Shown here one piece after another: positions 9,208-18,309 of a DNA stretch of 64,000 nucleotides. Every line of letters starts with the position of its first letter. The first letter of the stretch is position 1. The position numbers and the translations under genes are program-made. Origin of the DNA: Agaribacter marinus (lineage in GTDB: Bacteria > Pseudomonadota > Gammaproteobacteria > Enterobacterales > Alteromonadaceae). The stretch covers positions 248,001-312,000 of the forward strand of contig NZ_BSOT01000006.1 of assembly GCF_030160655.1 (NCBI RefSeq), written 5' to 3'. The notes below the pieces were generated by a model that was not told the DNA's origin, did no database searches, and saw only the letters and a program-made list of their open reading frames with translations.

Positions 9208-9260
9208 GTTTATTCCGTGGCACTATTGCTTATTACTTGTAAGGATATTACAAGCTTATG

Positions 9261-10547
9261 TTAAGCCTGCTCGCGCGCAATGGCACGATAAGCAATATCT
9301 TTACGATAAAACATGCCGTCCCATGATATTTTGGCGACTGCAGCGTATGCGTTTGCTTGTGCTTCGGTGACGGTAACGCCAAGGCTTGTCACGCAAAGTA
9401 CACGCCCGCCGGTTGTGACTAGGTTATCACTGACTTTTTCAGTTGCTGCATGGAACACTTTAGTATGCTCTGCGTCAACATCTGCAAGACCTGATATTGG
9501 CTTTTTAGTTTCATACGCGCCAGGGTATCCGCCGGATGCTAATACAACGCCAACGGCAGCACGCGAGTCAAATGATATCTCACATTCGTCGAGTTTGCCT
9601 TCACACGCTTTGACACAAAGTGAAGCTAAATCAGATTGCATACGCATCATAATTGGCTGGGTTTCAGGGTCGCCACAACGGCAATTGTATTCGATGACCT
9701 TGGGGTTTCCTTCACTATCTATCATCAAGCCAGCATATAAAAAGCCTTTATAAGGATTGCCTTCTTTAGCCATGCCTTCCATTGTAGGTAAAATAACGTC
9801 TTGCATGATTTTATCGTGCACGGCTTGGGTGACTACTGGCGCAGGTGAATAGGCGCCCATACCACCTGTATTTGGCCCTTCGTCATTGTCGTAAGCGCGT
9901 TTATGATCTTGGCTAGTCGCCAGTGGAAGTACATTTTTACCGTCACATAGCACGATAAAGCTGGCTTCCTCACCGTCAAGAAACTCTTCAATAACTACGC
10001 GGCTACCCGCATCTCCAAACTTGTTGTCAGAGAGCATGTCGGTCACCGCATCGATAGCAGTTTGCTCGTCCATGGCAACAATGACGCCTTTACCTGCCGC
10101 TAGGCCATCCGCTTTAACAACGATAGGCGCGCCTTGTTGTTTAATATAAGCAATGGCCTCGTCGATTACTTCAAAGGTTTTGTAGTAGCCGGTAGGAATG
10201 TCGTAACGCGCTAAAAAGTCTTTAGTGTATGACTTAGACGTTTCGAGTTGCGCTGCGGCTTGCGTTGGGCCAAAAATCAATTTTCCGTTGGCTTCAAAGA
10301 AATCTACCACGCCTTTAGATAACGGCGCTTCGGGGCCAACAATCGTTAGTTCAATACCTAAGCGATTGACTTCGGCAAGTAAGGCTACTTTATCATCTTC
10401 TTTAATCGCAAGGCGTGTGATTTTAGCTTCTTGATCCATACCGGCGTTGCCGTCGGCTACATAAACCGCGTCTACCTGATCGGATTTGGCAACTTGATAG
10501 GCCAATGCATGTTCGCGTCCGCCGCGTCCGAGTACTAGTACTTTCAT
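9261..10547 (-). CDS. purD: Phosphoribosylamine-glycine ligase PurD
   Basis: PurD catalyses ATP-dependent ligation of glycine to phosphoribosylamine, the second step of purine synthesis. The ATG at 10547 (MKVLVLGRGGREHAL) is chosen over an in-frame ATG at 10580 because an AAAGGA ribosome-binding site lies just upstream of it and the family begins here. That gives 428 residues, the usual length. The ATP-grasp core is intact (IVVKADGLAAGKGVIV, EEFLDGEEAS, EYNCRCGDPETQ). It follows purH by 33 bp, so the two are probably co-transcribed. Confidence 0.96.
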   Translation of the reverse strand: MKVLVLGRGGREHALAYQVAKSDQVDAVYVADGNAGMDQEAKITRLAIKEDDKVALLAEVNRLGIELTIVGPEAPLSKGVVDFFEANGKLIFGPTQAAAQLETSKSYTKDFLARYDIPTGYYKTFEVIDEAIAYIKQQGAPIVVKADGLAAGKGVIVAMDEQTAIDAVTDMLSDNKFGDAGSRVVIEEFLDGEEASFIVLCDGKNVLPLATSQDHKRAYDNDEGPNTGGMGAYSPAPVVTQAVHDKIMQDVILPTMEGMAKEGNPYKGFLYAGLMIDSEGNPKVIEYNCRCGDPETQPIMMRMQSDLASLCVKACEGKLDECEISFDSRAAVGVVLASGGYPGAYETKKPISGLADVDAEHTKVFHAATEKVSDNLVTTGGRVLCVTSLGVTVTEAQANAYAAVAKISWDGMFYRKDIAYRAIAREQA

Positions 10548-10580
10548 ATGTTTATCCTTTACAGTCCGTGATTTCGTCAA

Positions 10581-12179
10581 TTAGTGCTTAAAGTGACGCA
10601 TGCCGGTAAATACCATGGCAATACCATGCTCATTTGCCGCGGCAATTACTTCGTCATCACGCATAGAGCCGCCAGGCTGAATAATTGCCTTTATGCCTGC
10701 AGCAGCAGCGGCATCAATGCCGTCTCTGAAAGGGAAGAATGCATCAGACGCCATCACACAACCTTCAACAACGAGGTTTTCGTCTTGTGCTTTAATACCA
10801 GCGATTTTGGCTGAGTATACTCTGCTCATTTGTCCAGCACCCACACCTACTGTCTTGCCATCTTTAGCATATACAATAGCGTTGGATTTTACATATTTGG
10901 CGACTTTCCACGTAAATAATAAATCTTCCAGTTGCTCGTCGGTAGGTGCTAGGTCGGATACGACTTTTAAGTCATCAGCATCGACCATACCAAAATCACG
11001 GTCTTGCACTAACATGCCGCCGTTAACACGTTTAAAGTCATAGCCTTCGGTCAGTTGGCCTTGCCAATCACCACAACTTAACACGCGTACGTTTTGTTTT
11101 GCGCTGAGTACTTCTGCCGCTTCATTACTTACGCTAGGCGCAATAATAACTTCAACAAACTGACGCGCAATGATTTCGCTGGCAGTTGCGGCGTCCAAGG
11201 CTTGGTTAAATGCAATGATACCGCCAAATGCAGATGTCGGGTCGGTTTTAAATGCGCTGTCGTAAGCATCTAGTATGTTGTCTGCTACAGCAACACCACA
11301 CGGGTTTGCGTGTTTAACGATAACACAAGCTGGCTGGGTAAATTCTTTCACACATTCAAGCGCTGCGTCAGTATCTGCAATGTTGTTGAACGACAATGCC
11401 TTACCTTGAAGTTGGGTTGCCGTCGCTACTGAGGCTTCTTGGATGTCATTTTCTACATAAAATGCGGCGTTTTGGTGACTGTTTTCGCCGTAGCGTAAAT
11501 CTTGTTTTTTCTGCATTTGCACATTGAAGGTACGTGGGAATTGAGAAGCTTCTGCTTGCTCATCATCTTCTTCATCGTCGCCATTTACCATTGTGCCAAA
11601 GTAATTTGCGATCATACCGTCATATTGTGCGGTATGCTCAAACGCTTTGATAGCTAGGTCAAAGCGAGTGGAATGGCTAATACAATTATCGTTGGATTGC
11701 ATTTCCCGAATCACTTTACTGTAGTCATTTGGGTTAACAATGATCGTGACATCCTTATGGTTTTTTGCCGCGGCTCTTACCATCGTAGGACCGCCGATGT
11801 CGATGTTTTCGATAGCGTCTTCTAAGGTACAGTCTTCATTGGCAACCGTAAGCGCGAATGGATATAAATTTACGACTACCATATCGATAGGTAATATTTC
11901 ATGTCTATCCATGACATTGGCATCAATATCGCGACGTCCTAAAATACCACCATGGACTTTAGGGTGAAGTGTTTTTACTCGCCCATCCATTATTTCTGGG
12001 TGTCCGGTATACTCACTTACGTCTTTAACACTTATGCCTTCTTTTCTGAGCAAGCTTGCTGTGCCGCCGGTAGATAGAAGCTCAACACCAATACTGTCTA
12101 AATATTTAGCAAGACTGATGATATTTTCTTTATCTGATACGCTCAGTAGCGCGCGTTTTATGGGTGTGTTTTGTTGCAT
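10581..12179 (-). CDS. purH: Bifunctional AICAR transformylase / IMP cyclohydrolase PurH
   Basis: PurH catalyses the last two steps of IMP synthesis. The 532-residue protein has the N-terminal MGS-type cyclohydrolase domain (about 1-195, [29 protein letters not shown]). The C-terminal transformylase domain contains [11 protein letters not shown] and the closing [11 protein letters not shown] motif. An acidic insert (about residues 200-213, rich in D and E) is slightly unusual. It precedes purD on the minus strand. I saw no clear PurR box in the 194 bp upstream. Confidence 0.97.
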   Translation of the reverse strand: MQQNTPIKRALLSVSDKENIISLAKYLDSIGVELLSTGGTASLLRKEGISVKDVSEYTGHPEIMDGRVKTLHPKVHGGILGRRDIDANVMDRHEILPIDMVVVNLYPFALTVANEDCTLEDAIENIDIGGPTMVRAAAKNHKDVTIIVNPNDYSKVIREMQSNDNCISHSTRFDLAIKAFEHTAQYDGMIANYFGTMVNGDDEEDDEQAEASQFPRTFNVQMQKKQDLRYGENSHQNAAFYVENDIQEASVATATQLQGKALSFNNIADTDAALECVKEFTQPACVIVKHANPCGVAVADNILDAYDSAFKTDPTSAFGGIIAFNQALDAATASEIIARQFVEVIIAPSVSNEAAEVLSAKQNVRVLSCGDWQGQLTEGYDFKRVNGGMLVQDRDFGMVDADDLKVVSDLAPTDEQLEDLLFTWKVAKYVKSNAIVYAKDGKTVGVGAGQMSRVYSAKIAGIKAQDENLVVEGCVMASDAFFPFRDGIDAAAAAGIKAIIQPGGSMRDDEVIAAANEHGIAMVFTGMRHFKH

Positions 12180-12333
12180 AGCTTATATGGCCTAATAAGT
12201 TTGATACTGTTTGTTAAGCAATCTTACGCTGCTAATCTGCCGTGTTGTTGTTTTAATTGGACGCGAATGTTGTAACAAAAACTATTAATTTAAATAAGGT
12301 AAATATTGAAGTTGATTAATAAATATCACAAAT

Positions 12334-12356
12334 AAAAAGAGCGCAAAAAGCGCTCT
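12334..12356 (-). terminator. Rho-independent terminator after fis
   Basis: On the minus strand a 7-bp stem (AGAGCGC / GCGCTCT, arms 12350-12356 and 12338-12344) with a TTTTT loop is followed by a T-rich run ending at 12334. It closes the dusB-fis operon and isolates it from purH. Confidence 0.85.
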
Positions 12357-12373
12357 AACAATTGAAATGCAAC

Positions 12374-12667
12374 TTAGCCTAAACCGTACATTTTTAGCTT
12401 TTTGCGCAAGGTACCACGGTTAATGCCCATAAGGTTTGCAGCGCGTGTTTGATTGCCACGAGTATAAGTCATCACTTCTTCCAATAACGGTGCTTCTATT
12501 TCAGCTAATACTAGCTCGTATAGGTTATCAATATCTTGGTTGTTTAACTCTTTAAGATATTTGTTTACTGCTTGTTTTACCGAAGAGCGCAAAGGCTTTT
12601 GTGCTTGGGCTTGAGTCGGTGTTGTTACCGTTGTCGTAAAAGGTGATGTCAAATTCTGATCGAACAT
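12374..12667 (-). CDS. fis: Nucleoid-associated regulator Fis
   Basis: Fis is a DNA-bending growth-phase regulator acting at rRNA promoters and many others. The 97-residue length is typical. The C-terminal helix-turn-helix is very conserved ([20 protein letters not shown]), and the central dimer helices follow the [12 protein letters not shown] segment. It lies 33 bp downstream of dusB, the classic dusB-fis operon, and is closed by a strong terminator. Confidence 0.97.
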   Translation of the reverse strand: MFDQNLTSPFTTTVTTPTQAQAQKPLRSSVKQAVNKYLKELNNQDIDNLYELVLAEIEAPLLEEVMTYTRGNQTRAANLMGINRGTLRKKLKMYGLG

Positions 12668-12700
12668 AAATGCTGCTCTCTGTAATGTACAATAATAAAG

Positions 12701-13693
12701 CTATGCTACTGAAGACAGCGATTGGCTGCTCTGTAACGATGAAAAATACTCTGTTAACGAATCGAGTTGGCTTTTTGCATCTTCGAGGCCGTTGAACCTG
12801 CGTCTAAATGATTTGCCTTCGTCTTGTTGGCTGACGTACCAGCCAACATGTTTACGTGCTATTCGAACACCGGAATACTCGCCATATAGGTCGTGAACTC
12901 CTCTTACATGTTCTAGTAACACGCTGGCCTGTTCTTGAATACTCGGTTTGTCAAGAATAGTACCAGTGGTAAGGTAGTGATGAATTTGTTTAAAAATCCA
13001 AGGGTTACCTTGCGCTGCTCGACCTATCATCAGCGCATCAGCGCCGGTGTAGTCGAGCACGTGTTTGGCCTGAATTTCGTTACATATATCGCCATTTGCG
13101 ACAACAGGAATCGAAATTGCCTGCTTGATTTGACGAATTGTGTCGTATTCAGCATGGCCTTTAAACATACAAGTACGGGTTCTGCCGTGAACCGCCAAGG
13201 CTTGTATGCCTGCTGCTTCAGCGATTTTCGCTATTTCTACGCCGTTTCTGTTATCTTCATCCCAACCGGTGCGAATTTTTAAGGTCACAGGAACGTCAAC
13301 AGCGTTTACCACCTCTGTTAAAATACTTTCAACTAATGTGGGTTCTTTCAATAGCGCTGAACCAGCTAATTTTTTATTTACCTTTTTTGCAGGACATCCC
13401 ATATTAATGTCGATTATCTGTGCGCCTTGCTCGACATTAAATCGTGCAGCGTGTGCCATCAATTCTGGTTCGCTACCTGCTATTTGTACACTACGTACAC
13501 CCGATTCTCCGTCGTGATTCATTCGAGCCATTGATTTGGCCGTTTTCCACACTCTAGGGTTACTAGAAAGCATCTCTGATACCACTAGTCCTGCGCCCAT
13601 TCTTCGACAAAGTTCGCGAAATGGGCGGTCAGTTACACCAGCCATTGGCGCAAGTATCAAATTGTTCGCTAATTTGTAAGGACCAATTTGCAC
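12701..13693 (-). CDS. dusB: tRNA-dihydrouridine synthase DusB
   Basis: DusB is an FMN-dependent enzyme reducing uridine in the D-loop of tRNA. The 330-residue protein has the TIM-barrel start LAPMAGVTDRPFRELCRR and the catalytic cysteine in DINMGCPAKKV. It also has the FMN-phosphate region ANGDICN...MIGRAAQGNPW and a C-terminal helical RNA-binding domain. The start is GTG at 13693. It is the first gene of the dusB-fis operon. Confidence 0.95.
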   Translation of the reverse strand: MQIGPYKLANNLILAPMAGVTDRPFRELCRRMGAGLVVSEMLSSNPRVWKTAKSMARMNHDGESGVRSVQIAGSEPELMAHAARFNVEQGAQIIDINMGCPAKKVNKKLAGSALLKEPTLVESILTEVVNAVDVPVTLKIRTGWDEDNRNGVEIAKIAEAAGIQALAVHGRTRTCMFKGHAEYDTIRQIKQAISIPVVANGDICNEIQAKHVLDYTGADALMIGRAAQGNPWIFKQIHHYLTTGTILDKPSIQEQASVLLEHVRGVHDLYGEYSGVRIARKHVGWYVSQQDEGKSFRRRFNGLEDAKSQLDSLTEYFSSLQSSQSLSSVA

Positions 13694-13826
13694 AATATTG
13701 CCTGCTCCAACACTTTCTGCTTCTGACTAAATCGGCGGCGTAATATACGTGTTTTTTTGCTTTTTGAAAAGTCTATTTTTTAAACAATTCATAGAAAAAT
13801 TGCTTGACTTAGTTGATTGTTGACAG

Positions 13827-14705
13827 TTATCGCTTCTTTGCAGATATTCTTGCCCATTCCCCTTCTTGTTCGATAGGGTCAAATTGGAATTCGTCTGAAT
13901 ACGCGTCGACTACGTCTTGCGCTTGTTCGACAAGTACGCCCGACATCACTAACCAACCACCGCTTTTGCAGTGCGAAGCAATTTTGGATTTAAGTGTTTT
14001 GAGAGGACCTGACAAAATATTCGCGATAACGATGTCACTTTGAACATCGGGTTGTTGATCAGCTAAGTAGAGACTGAATTGCTTATTCACATGATTTTGT
14101 TCAGCGTTACTTTTACTTGCAATAAGTGCTTGAGGGTCTATATCGATACCGAGTGCGCTTTTCGCCCCGAGTTTCAGTGCGGCAATCGCTAGAATGCCAC
14201 TGCCACAACCAAAATCAACGACAGTCTTGTTTGCTATGTCTTGACTGTCTAACCATCTTAGGCACATTGACGTCGTTGGATGAGTGCCGGTGCCAAAAGC
14301 CAAGCCAGGGTCAAGGAGTACATTCACGGCATTGGGATCGGGAGCACTGCGCCAACTGGGACATATCCACAAACGTTTTCCAAACTGCATTGGATGGAAA
14401 TTTTCCATCCATTCTCGTTCCCAATCTTTGTCTTCGAGTTGATCTATGCTGTAAAGAAATTCATGCTTGAAGACGGAGGCTTTGCCTATGCGCTCAATAA
14501 TAGGTACTAAGTTTACGCTAGCATCATAAAGGCCAATGACTTGAGTGTCTGGCCAAAGCAAAACTTCTCCCGGTTTTGGCTCGTACATTGGTGTATCTTT
14601 TGCGTCTAAAAATGTTACCGCTTGTGCTTGATTGGCACTTAGCATGTCACCAACGGCTTCGGCATGTTCTGCTTTTATACTAATTTTAAGTTGTTGCCAT
14701 GCCAT
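13827..14705 (-). CDS. prmA: Ribosomal protein L11 methyltransferase PrmA
   Basis: PrmA trimethylates ribosomal protein L11 at several positions using SAM. The 292-residue protein has the N-terminal substrate-recognition domain (MAWQQLKISIKAEHAE), the hinge DPGLAFGTGTHPTT, the SAM motif VVDFGCGSGILAIAAL and the IVANILSGPL catalytic segment. It lies upstream of dusB-fis in the same direction. In many gammaproteobacteria prmA sits next to accC; here an accessory block separates them. Confidence 0.96.
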   Translation of the reverse strand: MAWQQLKISIKAEHAEAVGDMLSANQAQAVTFLDAKDTPMYEPKPGEVLLWPDTQVIGLYDASVNLVPIIERIGKASVFKHEFLYSIDQLEDKDWEREWMENFHPMQFGKRLWICPSWRSAPDPNAVNVLLDPGLAFGTGTHPTTSMCLRWLDSQDIANKTVVDFGCGSGILAIAALKLGAKSALGIDIDPQALIASKSNAEQNHVNKQFSLYLADQQPDVQSDIVIANILSGPLKTLKSKIASHCKSGGWLVMSGVLVEQAQDVVDAYSDEFQFDPIEQEGEWARISAKKR

Positions 14706-14893
14706 ATTGAAAGTAATTTCCGTTGGTTTAATTGGGCGTAAATATACAACAACTTGAACTTGATGATAATGCTTTAGTTGGTTTTATACTTTGATTGCCG
14801 CTTTCATTTACTATATATCAGCGATGTCTGGGCTTATTAAAAAGTTAATGTATCTTTAGGATAGAACGTGGACACAAGATATTTGACAATCTA

Positions 14894-15046
14894 TCAGGTC
14901 TTTTTGCCCAAAATAAACTTTTCAACTAAGTAAAATGTGAGAGCTATACCAATAACAACGATTGCTTCTTGCCAGAGCAACAAATTGAAACGCGACAAAA
15001 TAAGTGCTGTTACAAAGCCACTAAAGAAAAGTAAGTATCTTTTCAT
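14894..15046 (-). CDS. Small membrane protein, 50 residues, unknown
   Basis: A short ORF reads leftward from the ATG at 15044-15046. It is preceded by an excellent ribosome-binding site (GGAGAG, 6 nt spacing). The product starts MKRYLLFFSGFVTALILS, has a second hydrophobic stretch (IVVIGIALTFYLVEKF) and ends with a basic tail, so one or two membrane helices are likely. I do not recognise a family. Coding status rests on the ribosome-binding site, hydrophobic pattern and clean stop. It lies between prmA and the DUF6435 gene, all on the minus strand. Confidence 0.6.
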   Translation of the reverse strand: MKRYLLFFSGFVTALILSRFNLLLWQEAIVVIGIALTFYLVEKFILGKKT

Positions 15047-15285
15047 TGTGTCTCTCCTAGAGAATTAAACTTTATTCCTGCGTTATTTGTTGCATATTCA
15101 AACTAGATACCTTTTTAATATCCAAATTGAAAATTGCAAAAATGTCGACACTTAATTGCCAACAGAATTTAGAATAGCATTGAGAATATTAATTACAAAC
15201 TGTACTAAGGTCCAAAATGTTACTCCGTCAGCAGCAAAAGATATTCATAGCTACCGTTTAATTCTTTTTATCACCGGCATTATTT

Positions 15286-15462
15286 TTAATCAGAGTTTCC
15301 TTCAAGTTTTTCGATTTCTTTCCACATGCTTTCTGCCTCGGCAGTGAGCATTGAATAGCTTTTAATATCGCCTTTGCGTTGAGCAAGCATGGCTTGCTCA
15401 AGCTTTATGTCATATTGCTTTCGTAATTTTTTGGTGGGATTAGACTTTAAAAAGCCAAACAT
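15286..15462 (-). CDS. Small DUF6435-type protein
   Basis: The product resembles the short DUF6435 (Lacal_2735-like) proteins, whose function is unknown. The start at 15462 (MFGFLKSNPTKKLRKQY) is preferred over one five codons upstream because an AGGAAAA ribosome-binding site precedes it and the family begins with MFG-L-K. That gives 58 residues, charged and mostly helical, with the family signature AMLAQRKGDIKSYSMLTAEAE. No partner is evident from the context. Confidence 0.8.
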   Translation of the reverse strand: MFGFLKSNPTKKLRKQYDIKLEQAMLAQRKGDIKSYSMLTAEAESMWKEIEKLEGNSD

Positions 15463-15656
15463 GCATTTTCCTATCAAATAAGTTTGTGACCTTGACTGCT
15501 TACGTAGAAAAAAGTCTTTTGTATCTTTTAATGTGACTAATAAAACCTAAGCACTTTAAACAATTAACTTTGTTTAATGATAGATATATTGGCAGTCAGT
15601 CTTTCTTCTTAACGACTCAACACTGCCAATGTTGGTCGCAGAGATAAGATCAAAAA

Positions 15657-16823
15657 CTATTTCTTTATCCTTTCTTTACGCGCTTTGTATTCATGTAACT
15701 TCGGAGAGTCAGGATCGATTAACTTTAATATATCAACCATGGCCGTGATGCCAAAATCGTTTGGTGCATTTAAGAAAATTATTAGTCCGTCTTTGCTATT
15801 TTCATAGTAATAGCTTAGCGCTACAGTTGACCAGTCAGAGCCAGAATGACCAATTAACTTATCTTGTTTCAGTTCGGTCACGTTCCAACCAAGACCGTAT
15901 CCAAGTTTGGTCGGGCACAAGGCTTCAGGAGACTGGCTGCAATCTATTTCATAGGATACGGTTTGCACCGAGTGCGCCAGTGTTTTTAGTTCGGCGCTTA
16001 AGCCATTCCCTTTCATCACATCGACTAAAAAAGTCGCGTAATCACTAAGCGTAATTACCATGTCACCTGCCGCAGAAAAATCACCTTGATGCCGGCAGTA
16101 ACCACCTGGATAACAATAATAGCCATGAAATTTTTGCTCTTTCCCTAAGGGTCTCGCAATGCGAGTAAAGTTGGCTTTATTGACGCTCATGAATGCGTTT
16201 TTTATGCCTAGAGGTGTAAAAATCTCTTGTTGAACTAAGGTTTCAAAACTGGCATTCAATTTTTTTTCGGCATAGCGAGCCAAATAGTTAAATCCTTCTC
16301 CAGAATAACCAAAACTAGTGCCAGGAGGGGCGACAAATTTCAATTTGTTGTCATCTGCGTAAAATCTCCAATTCATAAATCCCGTCGTATGTGTTAGCGC
16401 TGTCCTTGGGGTAAGTTTAGATAAATTGGAGTCATCTTTTATATCGGGATCTATCCAATGTTCACTCATAGACTCGTCTAGATTAAGCAGCCCTTTGGAA
16501 ACGAGTCTTATTGTGGTTTCAGCGGTGATTGTCTTAGTAATTGAGGCGATATTATATAGGGTATCTGGAGACGCTTTTGTGTTTGTATTCTGTGCGCCAA
16601 AATGAAACTCTTGTTGGAGCGTACCGTTCTTGATAATCGCGACAGCAGCGGTATTCAGTTGATTGTCTGACACTATGGATGCTAGACGATTTTTGAAGGG
16701 TCTTATTTTTTCAGCAGATATTGATTCTATATCACCTGCAAGCACTAAAGATGACGATAGTGCATAAATTAGCAGGGCTTTTACTGCAACTAACGCGGTT
16801 TGGAATATTGAGTTTAATTGCAT
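15657..16823 (-). CDS. Exported serine hydrolase, beta-lactamase/PBP-like family
   Basis: The protein belongs to the serine beta-lactamase-like superfamily (class C / D-alanyl carboxypeptidase type); true substrates of such proteins are diverse. The start at 16823 (MQLNSIF) is used because the upstream alternative at 16850 is a TTG; the product has 388 residues. A signal peptide precedes residue 30 or so (SSSLVLAGD). The catalytic SxxK is in IASITKTIT, and the second motif appears as YSG in SFGYSGEGFNY. A GHSGSDW segment probably represents the third motif. It is monocistronic by spacing and lies downstream of a LytS-like kinase gene. Confidence 0.85.
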   Translation of the reverse strand: MQLNSIFQTALVAVKALLIYALSSSLVLAGDIESISAEKIRPFKNRLASIVSDNQLNTAAVAIIKNGTLQQEFHFGAQNTNTKASPDTLYNIASITKTITAETTIRLVSKGLLNLDESMSEHWIDPDIKDDSNLSKLTPRTALTHTTGFMNWRFYADDNKLKFVAPPGTSFGYSGEGFNYLARYAEKKLNASFETLVQQEIFTPLGIKNAFMSVNKANFTRIARPLGKEQKFHGYYCYPGGYCRHQGDFSAAGDMVITLSDYATFLVDVMKGNGLSAELKTLAHSVQTVSYEIDCSQSPEALCPTKLGYGLGWNVTELKQDKLIGHSGSDWSTVALSYYYENSKDGLIIFLNAPNDFGITAMVDILKLIDPDSPKLHEYKARKERIKK

Positions 16824-17016
16824 TTTATTGTCTTTGGGCTTGTCTATCAATTCATTGAGTAAGTAGACATTAAAGTGAAGCTAACTACAATTAATCAATG
16901 TAATTTTTCATTTCAGCTTTTCAGCGTTAAGATTTGCTAATGTGCTTCAATAACGTCGAATTTCGCTATCGATAAATACCACATTTATCTTACTTTTTGT
17001 TAAAGCGACTCTCTTG

Positions 17017-18174
17017 TCATTCTTTAGATGCTTCAATCGGAATTCTGATACACACTTTAAGGCCTTGAGGCGTATTTTCTTGTACCATAAATTGATGATG
17101 TTTAGGGTAGAGAACGGCAAGGCGTTCTTTAATATTACGCAGACCTACGCCTTTTGCTTTTGCATCTGCGTTGCTGTGAATTTTTGAAATAGATGCATGG
17201 CCATCAGGCCCATTGTCAGCGACGTCTAGCTGTAAAAACGTTTCGTCAACGGCCGCTTTTATAGCAATTTCACCACCCGATGGCATTTTTGCAATTGAAT
17301 ATTTGATACTGTTTTCCACTAGTGGTTGTAAAATTAGACTCGGTACGAGTAAATTCTTAGTGGCTTCGTCTATGTCAAGTTGTATGTTTAGGCGCTCGTC
17401 AAAGCGTGTCTTTTCTATTTCCAAATATAACATAAGTGCCTTGAGTTCGTCATATAACACTACCTTTTTCTCAGGATCGTTATCTAAGCTAAAGCGCAGA
17501 AACGTCGATAGGTGTACTAACATACCGTTAGCTTTTTCTTTATTTCCCATCAACACAAGGGTAGAGATTGCATTGAGCGTATTAAACAAAAAATGCGGGT
17601 TAATTTGGTAGCGCAACATCTTAATTTGTGCACTATGGGAGAGGCGAACCGCGGCTAGGTGCATCTCTTTTTCGTTGACTAGTCTAAAATAGAAGTTGAC
17701 GCTAAAGTAGAGAGTACTCCAGGCAAGAATCATTGCTAGACTATATGTCAGACCGCTAAAATAATTGAATATGTTGATGCTTTTTTCTACTTTAGAATGA
17801 TCGAGCTCAGGATTAACCAGTGGGTGGATTATCCACATGGCGATGCTTTTTGCAGGCGTCCAAATGAGAGCTACCACCACGCAAGATAAAATGACGAGTA
17901 ACAATATTTTTTGCGGAGAAAAGCGCCAAAAGCCTCTATATAGATATCTCAATGGAATCGTCAATATGGCGGCCATAGAAGCGCTTACCAGCAAAGGAAT
18001 ACCAATCAAGTAATCTTTAGAGATAGAGCTGCCGAATGACAATACGGTATTTTCGATTAGGAATAGCAGCCAGTATACAAACCAACCAACACTGTGTAGC
18101 AACCAAAATGAAGGCTTTGTTATATTTGGAGAACGATAAATCTCGTCTGTTTCAGGTACAACTGCTTTATTCAT
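17017..18174 (-). CDS. LytS/YpdA-type sensor histidine kinase (orphan)
   Basis: This is a membrane sensor kinase of the His_kinase (PF06580) class. The 385 residues begin with about four hydrophobic helices (residues 25-165). The signature phosphorylation motif RYQINPHFLFNTLNAIS sits near residue 195. An ATPase domain follows, with LILQPLVENSIKYSI, VADNGPDG and GVGLRNIKERL. Kinases of this class normally pair with a LytTR response regulator, but none is adjacent: the neighbours are a serine hydrolase and accC. The signal is unknown. Confidence 0.88.
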   Translation of the reverse strand: MNKAVVPETDEIYRSPNITKPSFWLLHSVGWFVYWLLFLIENTVLSFGSSISKDYLIGIPLLVSASMAAILTIPLRYLYRGFWRFSPQKILLLVILSCVVVALIWTPAKSIAMWIIHPLVNPELDHSKVEKSINIFNYFSGLTYSLAMILAWSTLYFSVNFYFRLVNEKEMHLAAVRLSHSAQIKMLRYQINPHFLFNTLNAISTLVLMGNKEKANGMLVHLSTFLRFSLDNDPEKKVVLYDELKALMLYLEIEKTRFDERLNIQLDIDEATKNLLVPSLILQPLVENSIKYSIAKMPSGGEIAIKAAVDETFLQLDVADNGPDGHASISKIHSNADAKAKGVGLRNIKERLAVLYPKHHQFMVQENTPQGLKVCIRIPIEASKE

Positions 18175-18263
18175 ACTAATGTGTAATACATCAAAATTAC
18201 ATAGTAAATACTAATATTGCTGATGAGTACAGTCTAATGAGACGAATTGCATTTTTATGAGGC

Positions 18264-18292
18264 AAAAAAATAGCCTCAAACAAGAGGCTATT
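18264..18292 (-). terminator. Rho-independent terminator after accC
   Basis: A 9-bp perfect stem (AATAGCCTC / GAGGCTATT, arms 18269-18277 and 18284-18292) with a 6-nt loop is followed on the minus strand by a run of T. It ends the accB-accC transcript. It also has a short T-run on the plus side. Confidence 0.88.
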
Positions 18293-18309
18293 TTGATTGA
18301 CATAAATTT

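Noticed and set aside
9313-9753. Open frame opposite purD (146 codons)
   Set aside because: It lies wholly antisense to a well-conserved gene, has no ribosome-binding site and resembles no protein family.
10548-10580. Longer PurD start at 10580
   Set aside because: The extra residues are not family-like and a good ribosome-binding site precedes the ATG at 10547.
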